Shown here piece after piece: positions 8,523-15,959 of a stretch of DNA of 19,897 nucleotides. The notes under the pieces are model-generated. The model was not told the origin of the DNA. It did not search any database and saw nothing but the letters and a program-made list of their open reading frames with translations. Source of the stretch: CAZILN01 sp964540005 (lineage in GTDB: Bacteria > Bacteroidota > Bacteroidia > Bacteroidales > SM23-62). Both the position numbers and the translations under genes were made by a program. The stretch is taken from NCBI GenBank assembly GCA_964540005.1, contig CAZILN010000165.1, positions 1 through 19,897 of the forward strand, given 5' to 3'. Positions within the stretch are counted from its first letter, which is position 1; every line of letters starts with the position of its first letter.

Positions 8523-10344
8523 TTAAAATGCATGACCAATGGATATAAAAAACTGAACATTAAACTTATGTTGGAACATGGGTGATGCGATATCCAACCG
8601 TACGGGGCCTATGGGGCTTTTGATCCGTAAACCAACACCTGTATCTAAAAGCATTTCCTTCAAAGAAAAAGTCCAGGAATCCTGCCAAACATTACCAAAA
8701 TCTGTAAAAACTGTTCCTGAAAAAATTCCATACAAGGGAAACCTCAATTCAGCACTGTTTTCAATCATTGTGTTACCACCCAACTTGTTTCCATTGCTAT
8801 CTATTGGTGAAATCCGGTTGCGCCCCCATCCACGAAGCGATAGGGCACCACCCATCAAAAAACGGTCTTCAATCGGGGTTTTCAAATCGCCTTGTGTTGG
8901 TTCCATAATACCACTTTTAAATTTGTATGCCAAAACCGTATGTTCCCCGAGTGGATGAAAAAATGCTATCTCTGCAATTATTCTGTAGAAGTGGAATTGG
9001 GAATTGAATCCAATACCACTATAGTTAATAATTCCATTAAATTTCAAACCTTTAGAGGGAGAAAACAGATTGTCGGTGGTGTTCCTTTTAAAACCAAGGG
9101 TCACCCCGGATTTAGTGTTCTTCGAAATATTTGGATTATCATCCAATATTAATCCGTAGCTTTTCGTCAAATCAACATTGTCAATGCCCAGGTTATAAGA
9201 TATATATGCAGCAGTGGTTTTGGTGATTTTCTTTTGTAAGGTAAGAGCTGTACCCAGCCTGTCTACATCATAACTCTCTTCTCTTTCACGCAAAAAAAAC
9301 GGATTTAAAATCAGATCAAGGTCTCTGCTCCAAAGATCAGGTTGGATAAATTTGGTTTCAATGTTTATGGGTACAAAATAGGAATGCTGCGCTTTAACAA
9401 TTAAAGTACGTGCTCCCCCCATAAAATTCAATCGTGTCAGTAATCCGGAAACTCTTATTTTATCTTCGGTCCCATACCCCAGACCCATTTTCAATGACCA
9501 GCGCGGTAATTCTTTCATTAGAATTATGATGGGTACCTCATCATTTATAAGGCTGTCCAACATGGCTCTGGTGGTTACATAGCGAAATAGAGCCATATCA
9601 TACAATTCTTCCTGGGTTTCATCTAAATGTAACTGTGAATAAACATCGCCTCTTTTTATTTCAATGCGTTTATTTATAATTGACCTGGATATCAGTGAAT
9701 CTCCAATTATTTCAATTTCACCGAAATAGCATTTGATGCCCGGATCAATTGTAATAAGGATATCAGCAGTTTGGTTTTGCTGAATTAGATTGATGCTCCT
9801 TTCTAATGTGACATAAGGATATCCACTTTCAGTAAACCTGTGGCGAATCATTTTTTCAGATTCAAGAACACTTTCATCACGAAAGCGGGTATAGGATTTG
9901 AGGGGGATATCTCTTTTCAGTTTATCAATGAGATGTTTGTTAATTGAATCACCTTTCAAATGGAGATCGACCTCACCTACGATAACAGCCTTTCCCTCTT
10001 TGATGTGAATAGAAATATCAAGTTTCCTTTTTTTTTTTATCAGCTTGCAGATTATAGCTAATTTCAGGATTAAGAAATCCATTTTGTTGATAGAACTTTT
10101 TTAACCTGGTGATATCATCATCCAGGGTGTAATTGGAAAACACATCACTTTTCCCCCAGAATTTTAATTTTTCAATATAAGATGCAGGCTTTGTGTTCAT
10201 CTGATCCACAAGAGCTTTATTTTTTATTGAGTCATTACCGTAAAACTTGATCTTGCGCACAAAAATCTCATCTTGAGCAGATACACCAGACAACTTGCAA
10301 ATGAATAGGATGCAAAACAGTATGCTTATTTGAGGTGGTGCCAT
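8523..10344 (-). pseudogene. tamA: BamA/TamA-family outer membrane protein, split by frameshift at A11 run
   Basis: Two minus-strand frames together make one 606-residue porin of the Omp85 family. The 5' part starts best at the ATG at 10344, giving a signal peptide ending near SGVSAQ, then a first POTRA-like domain (EIFVRKIKFYG). It runs to residue 102 and enters an A11 tract (T11 at 10028-10038 on the plus strand). The second frame continues with RKLDISIHIKEGK, a further POTRA domain (GEIEIIGD), then a 12-16-strand barrel with the GGALSLRGWGRNR motif and the terminal aromatic of GHAF. Ten As instead of eleven would restore one frame. Read as given, translation stops after about 108 residues. 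The partner of tamB lies 41 nt downstream. Options are a true pseudogene, phase variation, transcriptional slippage or a homopolymer sequencing error; I favour error or slippage, since the rest is intact. Confidence 0.85.
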
Positions 10345-10469
10345 ATTTGTATGAGGAAAGACAAATGGGATATAAAGATAGAAATAAGAATCCATAAGGG
10401 AATTTATTAATGTTTTCAGGACAGCAGTAGAAAGGCTCCTTACAGGAATAAAGCAAGCAGCAGGACATA

Positions 10470-10731
10470 TTACAAGCGGGCACAGCAACTGATTTGAAAC
10501 GGGGACAAGTATTCCATCCGATGCCAGCTGTTGATTTTCTTTTGAGCTTGATCAGAACTCAAAACAGAAAGCACTGATATTTTTGAATAATACATTTTTG
10601 CAATTTCGATAGCCAGGGTAACTTTCTTCTGAACTGGTTTTGTTACATCCAGCGGTATCAGGTATACGTGCTTCTTTCACTATATACAATATATTGGAGC
10701 CTGTGAAGTTTTTCTTTCTGAATAATGTTTG
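10470..10731 (-). pseudogene. Decayed universal stress protein (UspA-like) remnant
   Basis: On the minus strand, the stretch 10676-10503 translates without a start codon to a segment containing YLIPLDVTKPVQKK and then AIEIAKMYYSKISVLSV. This is the first strand and helix of a USP domain ('PlD.t...kkv..AieiAk...skI.vlsv'). The frame stops at TAA 10472-10470. Just upstream, in another frame, a segment with FTGSNILYIVKE looks like the last strand of a preceding USP domain; removing a single A would join the two into 'IVKEHVYLIPLDV'. I read this as the middle of a two-domain USP gene that lost both ends and gained a frameshift. It is not a close copy of the intact USP at 17632-18483. The assignment is by eye only. 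Confidence 0.5.
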
Positions 10732-10837
10732 GAATGCATAGCAATAAAACTAAGTTTAGAAATTATTACTGGTTAAAGCCATATAAATTATTTAATCAAA
10801 ACAACAGGTAACTGATTCACATATTCAAATTAATTAA

Positions 10838-10845
10838 TATTTTTG
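10838..10845 (+). promoter_or_regulatory. Candidate Bacteroidota -7 element for the lpoB-like gene
   Basis: TATTTTTG matches the TAnnTTTG -7 consensus of Bacteroidota housekeeping promoters. It lies 16 nt before the ATG at 10862, within an AT-rich stretch. No clear TTG -33 element sits at the expected spacing, so this is tentative. It would drive the lpoB-like/COG3014 pair with a very short leader. Confidence 0.3.
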
Positions 10846-10861
10846 ATCCAAAATTCATAAA

Positions 10862-11443
10862 ATGAAAAAATTACTACCTCTTCTTCTTGTTATCATAGCG
10901 ACAACCGTAGCCTGCAGTTCACCCCGCAAGGTTCAAAGGATTGACGACAGCCAGCAGATAGATCTGAGTGGCAGGTGGAATGATACTGACAGTAAACTCG
11001 TTGCCGAGGAAATGACCAGGGATGTCTTGTCAAGACCCTGGTCCTCTGAATTCGTGGAGGAAAAAGGCAAAAAGCCCACGGTTATTGTTGGTGTGATCAG
11101 GAACAAGTCCAGTGAGCATATCAGCACTGAAACTTTTATTAATGATATTGAACGGGAGCTTGTTAACTCCGGCAAAGTGAGAGTGGTTCAGGGCGGTGAA
11201 GCACGAGAGGAACTTCGCCAGGAAAGAGCCGACCAACAAGAATTTGCATCCCTTGAAACAGCTAAAAACTGGGGAGTGGAAAAAGGTGCAGATTTTATAT
11301 TACAGGGGACAATCGTTTCTATTACAGACAGTAATGTTAAAGAAAAGGTGATATACTATCAGACCGACCTGGTTCTTACCGACCTTGAATCCAACGAAAA
11401 AGTATGGATTGGCACAAAAAAAATCAAAAAACTGGTCAAATAG
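10862..11443 (+). CDS. LpoB-like penicillin-binding-protein activator lipoprotein
   Basis: This 193-residue lipoprotein has a signal peptide with the lipobox TVAC, making Cys18 the lipidated residue. The mature protein contains LSGRWNDTDS, a hallmark of the LpoB family, and the C-terminal alpha/beta fold with VIVGVIRNKSSEHI, FINDIERELVNSG and ADFILQGTIVSI. In Enterobacteria LpoB is an outer-membrane lipoprotein that stimulates the peptidoglycan synthase PBP1B. In other phyla the homologues are common but untested. The next gene, COG3014, starts 29 nt downstream on the same strand, and such genes recur beside LpoB-like lipoproteins. The start is the only ATG next to the signal peptide. The role in cell-wall synthesis is inferred from the family. 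Confidence 0.85.
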   Translation: MKKLLPLLLVIIATTVACSSPRKVQRIDDSQQIDLSGRWNDTDSKLVAEEMTRDVLSRPWSSEFVEEKGKKPTVIVGVIRNKSSEHISTETFINDIERELVNSGKVRVVQGGEAREELRQERADQQEFASLETAKNWGVEKGADFILQGTIVSITDSNVKEKVIYYQTDLVLTDLESNEKVWIGTKKIKKLVK

Positions 11444-11472
11444 AGAGTATTTATATATAAAATTACTCCGAT

Positions 11473-12876
11473 ATGGTCCATGCCAGAAGAGCATTAATCC
11501 TTGGATCAATCCTGTTGTTTACAGCTGCCTGTGCCACTTATTATACAAAAAGCATTCAGTTTCAGGAGCGGTTTGTTGCGGGTGATATTGAAGAAGCTTC
11601 GGCGATATTAGACAAAAACAAGAAGGCCGGTAAAGGTAAAGACAGACTTCTTTACTTTCTGCAGAAAGGTATTGTGCTGCAGATGCTGCAGGATTATAAT
11701 CAAAGCAACCAGTTATTCGAGGAAGCATACATATTTACTGAAGACTTCCGGAAAAACTACTCTGCTGAAGCTGCAAGTATCCTGATTAACCCGACTGTCA
11801 AACCTTATACAGGAGAAGACCATGAACTGGTACTCATGCACTATTACAAGGCCATGAACTACTTGAGGATGGATCAGCTTGATGAGGCACTGGTGGAATG
11901 CAGGAGGATCAACATAAAGCTTAATGAATTGAATGACAGATATGAAAAGAAGAAGAACCGGTATAAAAGAGATGCTTTCGCCACCAATTTAATGGGTATC
12001 ATATACGAGGTATCCGGGGATGTCAATAATGCCTTTATCGCTTACAGGAATGCATATGAAGCATATGAGCAGGATTATAAACCATACTATGGTGTTGAGG
12101 TTCCCGAACAGTTAAAAAAGGATCTGTTACGAACGGCCTATCTGAATGGATTTAACGAGGAACTGGAGAAGTACGAAAAACTTTTCGGAAGAACGTATCT
12201 GCACGAGGAAAAACCTGATGGCGAACTGGTATTCTTCTGGCATAATGGACTGGGACCTGTGAAAGATGAATGGAGTTTAAACTTTTTTATTGTCAAGGGA
12301 CAGGGAGGTTTGGTAATTTTCGAGAATGAGGAACTTGGATTAAGTTTCCCTTTTCCTTTACCGGCGATGGGAAGCGGGTCGGGTGGATTGGGTGACCTGA
12401 AATTCGTCAGGGTTGCTTTTCCCCGCTATCTGGAGAGGAAGCCCTACTACAGGAACGCCAGCCTGACCATCAACAATAAAGTCTATCCTCTTGAACTTGC
12501 AGAGAACATAAATGAGATTGCTTTTAAAACCCTCGAGGACAGGATGATACGTGAATTATCCAATACCCTGCTGCGACTGGCTGTGAAACAGGCAGCAGAA
12601 TACGAAGTCAGGAAGAAAAATGAAAACCTGGGTGCTCTGTTATCAGTTGTGAATGCAATTTCCGAAAAAGCAGATACACGCAACTGGCAGACATTATCTT
12701 ACAGCATCTCCTACTCCAGGATCCCTTTAACTGCCGGCAGCAATCATGTCTCGCTGAAAACAGGATCTCCCAGAAATTCAAGAGTAGCAACCACTGATTT
12801 TGATTTTCCTGTTGAACAGGGAGAAACGGTTTTTCATATATTCCACAGCCTTGAGAGCATTCCACTTGGACAATAA
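11473..12876 (+). CDS. COG3014-family lipoprotein with TPR-like repeats
   Basis: This 467-residue lipoprotein has a signal peptide ending in the lipobox TAAC, with Cys20 as the lipidation site. The N-terminal half (about residues 25-220) is helical and TPR-like: DIEEASAILDKNKKAG, then QDYNQSNQLFEEAYIF, then MNYLRMDQLDEALVECRRI, then YEVSGDVNNAFIAYRNAYEAY. The C-terminal half is mixed, with a Gly-rich stretch at about 297-313 and a final beta-rich part. The layout matches the COG3014 family, whose function is unknown. It lies 29 nt after the LpoB-like gene and is probably co-transcribed with it, suggesting a complex at the outer membrane or a shared role in peptidoglycan control. The gene converges on the coiled-coil gene with a 34-nt gap. 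Confidence 0.8.
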   Translation: MVHARRALILGSILLFTAACATYYTKSIQFQERFVAGDIEEASAILDKNKKAGKGKDRLLYFLQKGIVLQMLQDYNQSNQLFEEAYIFTEDFRKNYSAEAASILINPTVKPYTGEDHELVLMHYYKAMNYLRMDQLDEALVECRRINIKLNELNDRYEKKKNRYKRDAFATNLMGIIYEVSGDVNNAFIAYRNAYEAYEQDYKPYYGVEVPEQLKKDLLRTAYLNGFNEELEKYEKLFGRTYLHEEKPDGELVFFWHNGLGPVKDEWSLNFFIVKGQGGLVIFENEELGLSFPFPLPAMGSGSGGLGDLKFVRVAFPRYLERKPYYRNASLTINNKVYPLELAENINEIAFKTLEDRMIRELSNTLLRLAVKQAAEYEVRKKNENLGALLSVVNAISEKADTRNWQTLSYSISYSRIPLTAGSNHVSLKTGSPRNSRVATTDFDFPVEQGETVFHIFHSLESIPLGQ

Positions 12877-12910
12877 TCAGGTATGCATTCTAAATACAAC
12901 AGGGATTGTT

Positions 12911-13795
12911 TTATTTTAATGTAAATGTGGTCATACCGATCTTATAATCTTTTGTGTACAATTCGACGATATACAGACCTTGCATATATGATTCGGATTC
13001 CTTCCAATTAAAGCAAACATTCATTTTTTCATTTTTATAGTTGAAGCCTTCTGATAAAGTATATGGTACTTCAACTTTAAATTCGGGGTGGATAAAGCTG
13101 CCTGAAACTCCTGGTGAATCAGTCAACACGTCACCAATCGGGTTGAGAATTCTTATATAAAAAGTTTCCAGGCCGCTGTAAGCAACAGGATTTGGCAGTA
13201 TATCAAAGCAGATTCTGACCTGGGCAGTTCTTCTTGCAAGAGCCGTAGTATTAGATCTGCCTATCATGTCCTTTTTCAGAGTAATTACGGTAATATTATC
13301 AGTGTTAAGTCTTTTTAGATTACCAAGTCTTGTATTTAATTCTCCGATTCTGTCCTGCATCAATGCAATGTTATTGTTCAGGGTGCTGTTGATTTTTCTG
13401 GCGATCAGCAATGAATCGATAACTTCAAGGTACAATTCCCTGAGAGTATCAATTTCAGCAGTAAGCTTCATGTTTTCTGCTTCTACTAACTTTCTGTTTC
13501 CAGCCATAGTCAAGATCTTTTTCTCCTGCTGGTCAATTTTCAGATTAGCTTCCTTTATGACTCCATCAAGTTTTACGGATATACCCTTATATTTATTGAT
13601 TTCAAGCCTGGCATTTTGTAATTCAGTGGTTAATTTCCTTGTATTCAGATTGCTTTTTATTAATTCCTTCTTTAAGGGAGTGGCTTTGTTCCGCTTGTGA
13701 AACTGTATGAAATTTAAAGCTAATGATATAGACAGCACTATTGCCAGTAATGATAGCAGGAGGTTAAGTTTCTCTTTTAGTGATTTTGTATCCAT
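12911..13795 (-). CDS. Membrane-anchored coiled-coil protein, unknown function
   Basis: I do not recognise a named family. The 294-residue protein has a short cytoplasmic N-terminus, one membrane segment (about residues 10-31, LLLSLLAIVLSISLALNFI), a long coiled coil (about 40-185, rich in Leu/Lys/Glu/Asn heptads) and a C-terminal beta-rich domain (about 190-294) with VRICFDILPN and FYIRILNPIGD, probably Ig-like. The topology puts the coiled coil and the beta domain in the periplasm. The gene is divergent from the OmpA-domain gene with 112 nt between their starts, so they may share regulation. A spacer linking the inner membrane to peptidoglycan or an outer-membrane partner is one guess. The ATG at 13795 gives the shortest sensible N-terminus before the membrane segment. 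Confidence 0.75.
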   Translation of the reverse strand: MDTKSLKEKLNLLLSLLAIVLSISLALNFIQFHKRNKATPLKKELIKSNLNTRKLTTELQNARLEINKYKGISVKLDGVIKEANLKIDQQEKKILTMAGNRKLVEAENMKLTAEIDTLRELYLEVIDSLLIARKINSTLNNNIALMQDRIGELNTRLGNLKRLNTDNITVITLKKDMIGRSNTTALARRTAQVRICFDILPNPVAYSGLETFYIRILNPIGDVLTDSPGVSGSFIHPEFKVEVPYTLSEGFNYKNEKMNVCFNWKESESYMQGLYIVELYTKDYKIGMTTFTLK

Positions 13796-13840
13796 GGTTT
13801 TTAGATTTCAGAGGGTTACCTTCATGCTGCCTGAATTATT

Positions 13841-13848
13841 CAAATTTA
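13841..13848 (-). promoter_or_regulatory. Candidate -7 element for the coiled-coil gene
   Basis: On the minus strand this reads TAAATTTG, matching the Bacteroidota TAnnTTTG -7 consensus, 45 nt before the start codon at 13795. A matching -33 TTG at normal spacing is not obvious, so this is tentative. Confidence 0.3.
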
Positions 13849-13907
13849 CAAAGCCGGTTAGAATTCATTATATTTATAATTTTAATAAATATATAAAATA
13901 ATAAAAA

Positions 13908-14435
13908 ATGAAAATCCTGATAATTGGAATTTTTTCATTTCTGGCCTGGTCTGCACTGTCAACCTATTTATATGTATGTAAAATAAAAGGATTTTGTGAT
14001 AAACCGGCAGCTGTTCAAGTTGATGAGGTCAAACAGGCTGGGACCATTATAAGTGATACTGTACAAAAGCCTCAGGTTTTGGAAGAAACAGTTATACCGA
14101 AAGACCTGGTAATCTACTTTGAATTTGATAAATCTGAGTTCATTTCTAATTCGGAATCAGATAAGTACTTTGAAGAATCAAATGCTTACCTCAATCAACA
14201 TTCAGATGCCCGGTTAAGCATTGTAGGACACACCGATGCCATTGGAACGAATGAATATAATCAGGCTTTGGGTTATCGCAGGGCTCAACGTATGCAGCAG
14301 TATTTTGAAAGTTTGGGCATGCTCACAAATAAAATCATTATTGAGTCAAAGGGTGAGAATGAACCGGCAGATGATAATAATAACAAGGCCGGAAGAGCAA
14401 ATAACAGAAGAGCAGTAATAACTATAAAAAAATAA
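13908..14435 (+). CDS. OmpA-family peptidoglycan-binding protein, inner-membrane anchored
   Basis: This 175-residue protein has an N-terminal hydrophobic segment (about residues 3-25), a linker, and an OmpA C-terminal domain (about 68-175). The strand VIYFEFDKSEF opens the domain; GHTDAIG with Asp110, and the helix NQALGYRRAQ with Arg125, match the Asp and Arg that bind meso-diaminopimelate in OmpA, with the same spacing of 15. The end, GRANNRRAVITIKK, is also typical. The first segment has no clear cleavage site, so it may be a membrane anchor rather than a signal peptide. The next gene starts 4 nt after the stop, a tight two-gene operon, and the coiled-coil gene is divergent. Together they suggest a small unit linking membrane and peptidoglycan. 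Confidence 0.88.
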   Translation: MKILIIGIFSFLAWSALSTYLYVCKIKGFCDKPAAVQVDEVKQAGTIISDTVQKPQVLEETVIPKDLVIYFEFDKSEFISNSESDKYFEESNAYLNQHSDARLSIVGHTDAIGTNEYNQALGYRRAQRMQQYFESLGMLTNKIIIESKGENEPADDNNNKAGRANNRRAVITIKK

Positions 14436-14439
14436 TATC

Positions 14440-14694
14440 ATGGAAACATTAACAATCCTTATAGCACAAACGAAAGGTGCAGCAATAATTGAAATAATCT
14501 TATTATTATTGGTTGCTGTAGTTGTTGGATATATAACAGCATGGAGATACTTTAGATCAGTTTATTTAAAGAGAATTGAAGTTATCGAATCTGGAATCGA
14601 TGAATTGAAGAAACAAATTGTTGACCTGGAAGCGGAAAAGAGTAATCTGGGAAAAAGACTCAGTGAGCTGGAAGCTGAAAAAAACCATGACTAA
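14440..14694 (+). CDS. Small membrane-anchored coiled-coil protein
   Basis: This 84-residue protein has an N-terminal membrane helix (about residues 14-36, IIEIILLLLVAVVVGYITAW), then a short charged coiled coil with repeats such as DLEAEKSNLGKRLSELEAEK. No family is recognised. It starts 4 nt after the OmpA-domain gene, so it is almost certainly co-translated, and the tight spacing supports it as a real gene despite its length. Both proteins have one N-terminal membrane segment, so they may interact. Confidence 0.7.
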   Translation: METLTILIAQTKGAAIIEIILLLLVAVVVGYITAWRYFRSVYLKRIEVIESGIDELKKQIVDLEAEKSNLGKRLSELEAEKNHD

Positions 14695-14717
14695 AAAATG
14701 GATTTTGGCACCCTACT

Positions 14718-15203
14718 CTAATTCTGGGTGTATTTAAAAATTATTAGACTATCCATACTCCTTATAAAATTCGGGATATCATGTATGCCGGTATTCGTAA
14801 CGTCAATGATCCTGAGGTTCTTACACCTGGAAAGGCTTGATGGAAGGCTTTTCAGATTGACGTTTCCGGATAGATACAATTCCTCGAGGTTCTCACAGTC
14901 ACCAATAAACTCATTTACTGCTGTTTAATTATTATCTCTTACAGATAACTCTCTTAAATCCGTCAGAACTGATATGAAATTAGGGAGCCTATTAATTTTG
15001 TTATTATCAAGAATGAGGATTTTTATTCGTCCGTCATTTGCTTTGTTTGGCACATTTTCAAGATTTTCCCAGCTTACATCCATTATTAATTTGGGATAAT
15101 CAGCAGAACCATTACCGTAGTATTTATCGACCTTTTGTATAACTTCCTGTGCATGGGCAGCGGAGGTCAGAAAGAACAGGACTATAACAATCTGTATTTT
15201 CAT
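14718..15203 (-). pseudogene. Secreted leucine-rich-repeat protein interrupted by an in-frame stop
   Basis: The frame starts at ATG 15203 with a signal peptide (FFLTSAAHAQ) and codes for LRR units: IKILILDNNKINRLPNF, then LTDLRELSVRDNN, where a TAA (14925-14927) stops it after 92 residues. Beyond this stop the same frame continues as clean LRR sequence: CENLEELYLSGNVNLKSLP, then CKNLRIIDVTNTGIHDIPNF, then SMDSLIIFKYTQN and TAG at 14720-14718. The full frame is 162 codons including the internal stop. Continuation of the repeat periodicity in the same frame shows that the stop is a point change, not a shift. It could be a true pseudogene, a sequencing error or a readthrough stop. A LRR fold implies protein-protein binding. 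If the stop is real, only a 92-residue stub is made. Confidence 0.75.
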
Positions 15204-15528
15204 GTGATATCACTTATTAATCAATAACTATCTGATCTTCTGATAAAGATACGATATTGTATTAGAATAATAATGAGTTCTCTTTCCCAGGTTTTAACTT
15301 TATATCTTAACATCCGGTAAGGTGAAACCCGTCCGGAACTCCCATTTTCTCATTCTTTATTAAATTGCAATTTCTTTTGTAGATTTATATACCTGATCAC
15401 TATTAAAAATTACATTGCACGGATGATTTATTCATTATACAGGTATTGTTTTAAAAGTATAATTTGGTCTACTCTTAACTGATTTAATATGTAATTGATA
15501 ATTAAATGTTTTACTATTATTATTTAGA
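15204..15528. other. Intergenic region between divergent LRR and secreted-protein genes
   Basis: This 325-bp AT-rich stretch separates two divergently transcribed genes and must hold both promoters. I find no gene, tRNA, strong hairpin or convincing TAnnTTTG element with a -33 partner; TATAATTTG near 15461 is one base off the expected spacing. Confidence 0.6.
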
Positions 15529-15948
15529 ATGAAAACTACAACGGTTTTGTTACTTCTTCTTGGATTTTTTCTGTCTACTCAGTCGATTGTGGCACAAAAA
15601 AAATTCACTAAGTTTTCTGAGCAGGAAGGGATAACTTTCTTTTACAAATGGAAGCGCACAAAGTGTCTCAAGAAGGACAGCCCGCTGATGTTAGTCCTGA
15701 TGGTCAGCAACTCTAAGCAGAAGCCTGTAATGGCCACCTTTACTGTAGATTATTACTGGCAGGGGATAAGGGATGCTTCGAGTGAACCAAAGAGTATTTG
15801 TGTGAAAGCTAATAAAAAGATGAAAGGGAAATACAGAGACCTTGCATTTGACAGGTCTAAGTTTTCAAATGAGGATCTGTTCAGTGATAAATTTATTCTG
15901 GAAATTTCGGGCATAAAAGTTGAGGAAGTCACTTCCTGTAAGAAATAA
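15529..15948 (+). CDS. Small secreted basic protein, unknown function
   Basis: This 139-residue protein has a signal peptide (LLLLLGFFLSTQSIVAQ) and a mature part of about 115 residues that is rich in Lys and in beta-type hydrophobic pattern (LMLVLMVSNSKQKPVMATFTVDYYW). It has three Cys: one in KRTKCLKK, one in KSICVKAN, one in the tail TSCKK. No family is recognised. The alternating pattern suggests a small immunoglobulin-like or beta-sandwich domain. It converges on the protease gene with an 11-nt gap, and has its own promoter region upstream. Real coding is supported by the signal peptide and by its length against the AT-rich flanks. Confidence 0.65.
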   Translation: MKTTTVLLLLLGFFLSTQSIVAQKKFTKFSEQEGITFFYKWKRTKCLKKDSPLMLVLMVSNSKQKPVMATFTVDYYWQGIRDASSEPKSICVKANKKMKGKYRDLAFDRSKFSNEDLFSDKFILEISGIKVEEVTSCKK

Positions 15949-15959
15949 ACCATCACCTC

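Noticed and set aside
8578..9152. Two plus-strand frames of 126 and 86 codons
   Set aside because: Both are antisense to the beta-barrel part of the porin gene and show no domain or start context.
10345..10488. Longer N-terminus for the porin gene (starts at 10395 or 10488)
   Set aside because: The ATG at 10344 gives a normal signal peptide directly; the longer forms add a non-typical stretch, and the longest runs into the USP remnant.
13266..13700. 144-codon plus-strand frame, hydrophobic
   Set aside because: Antisense to the coiled-coil gene; the apparent membrane segments come from reading Lys/Glu/Asn-rich codons backwards.
14728..14928. 66-codon plus-strand frame after the 84-residue gene
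   Set aside because: It is the antisense shadow of the LRR sequence that continues past the in-frame stop.
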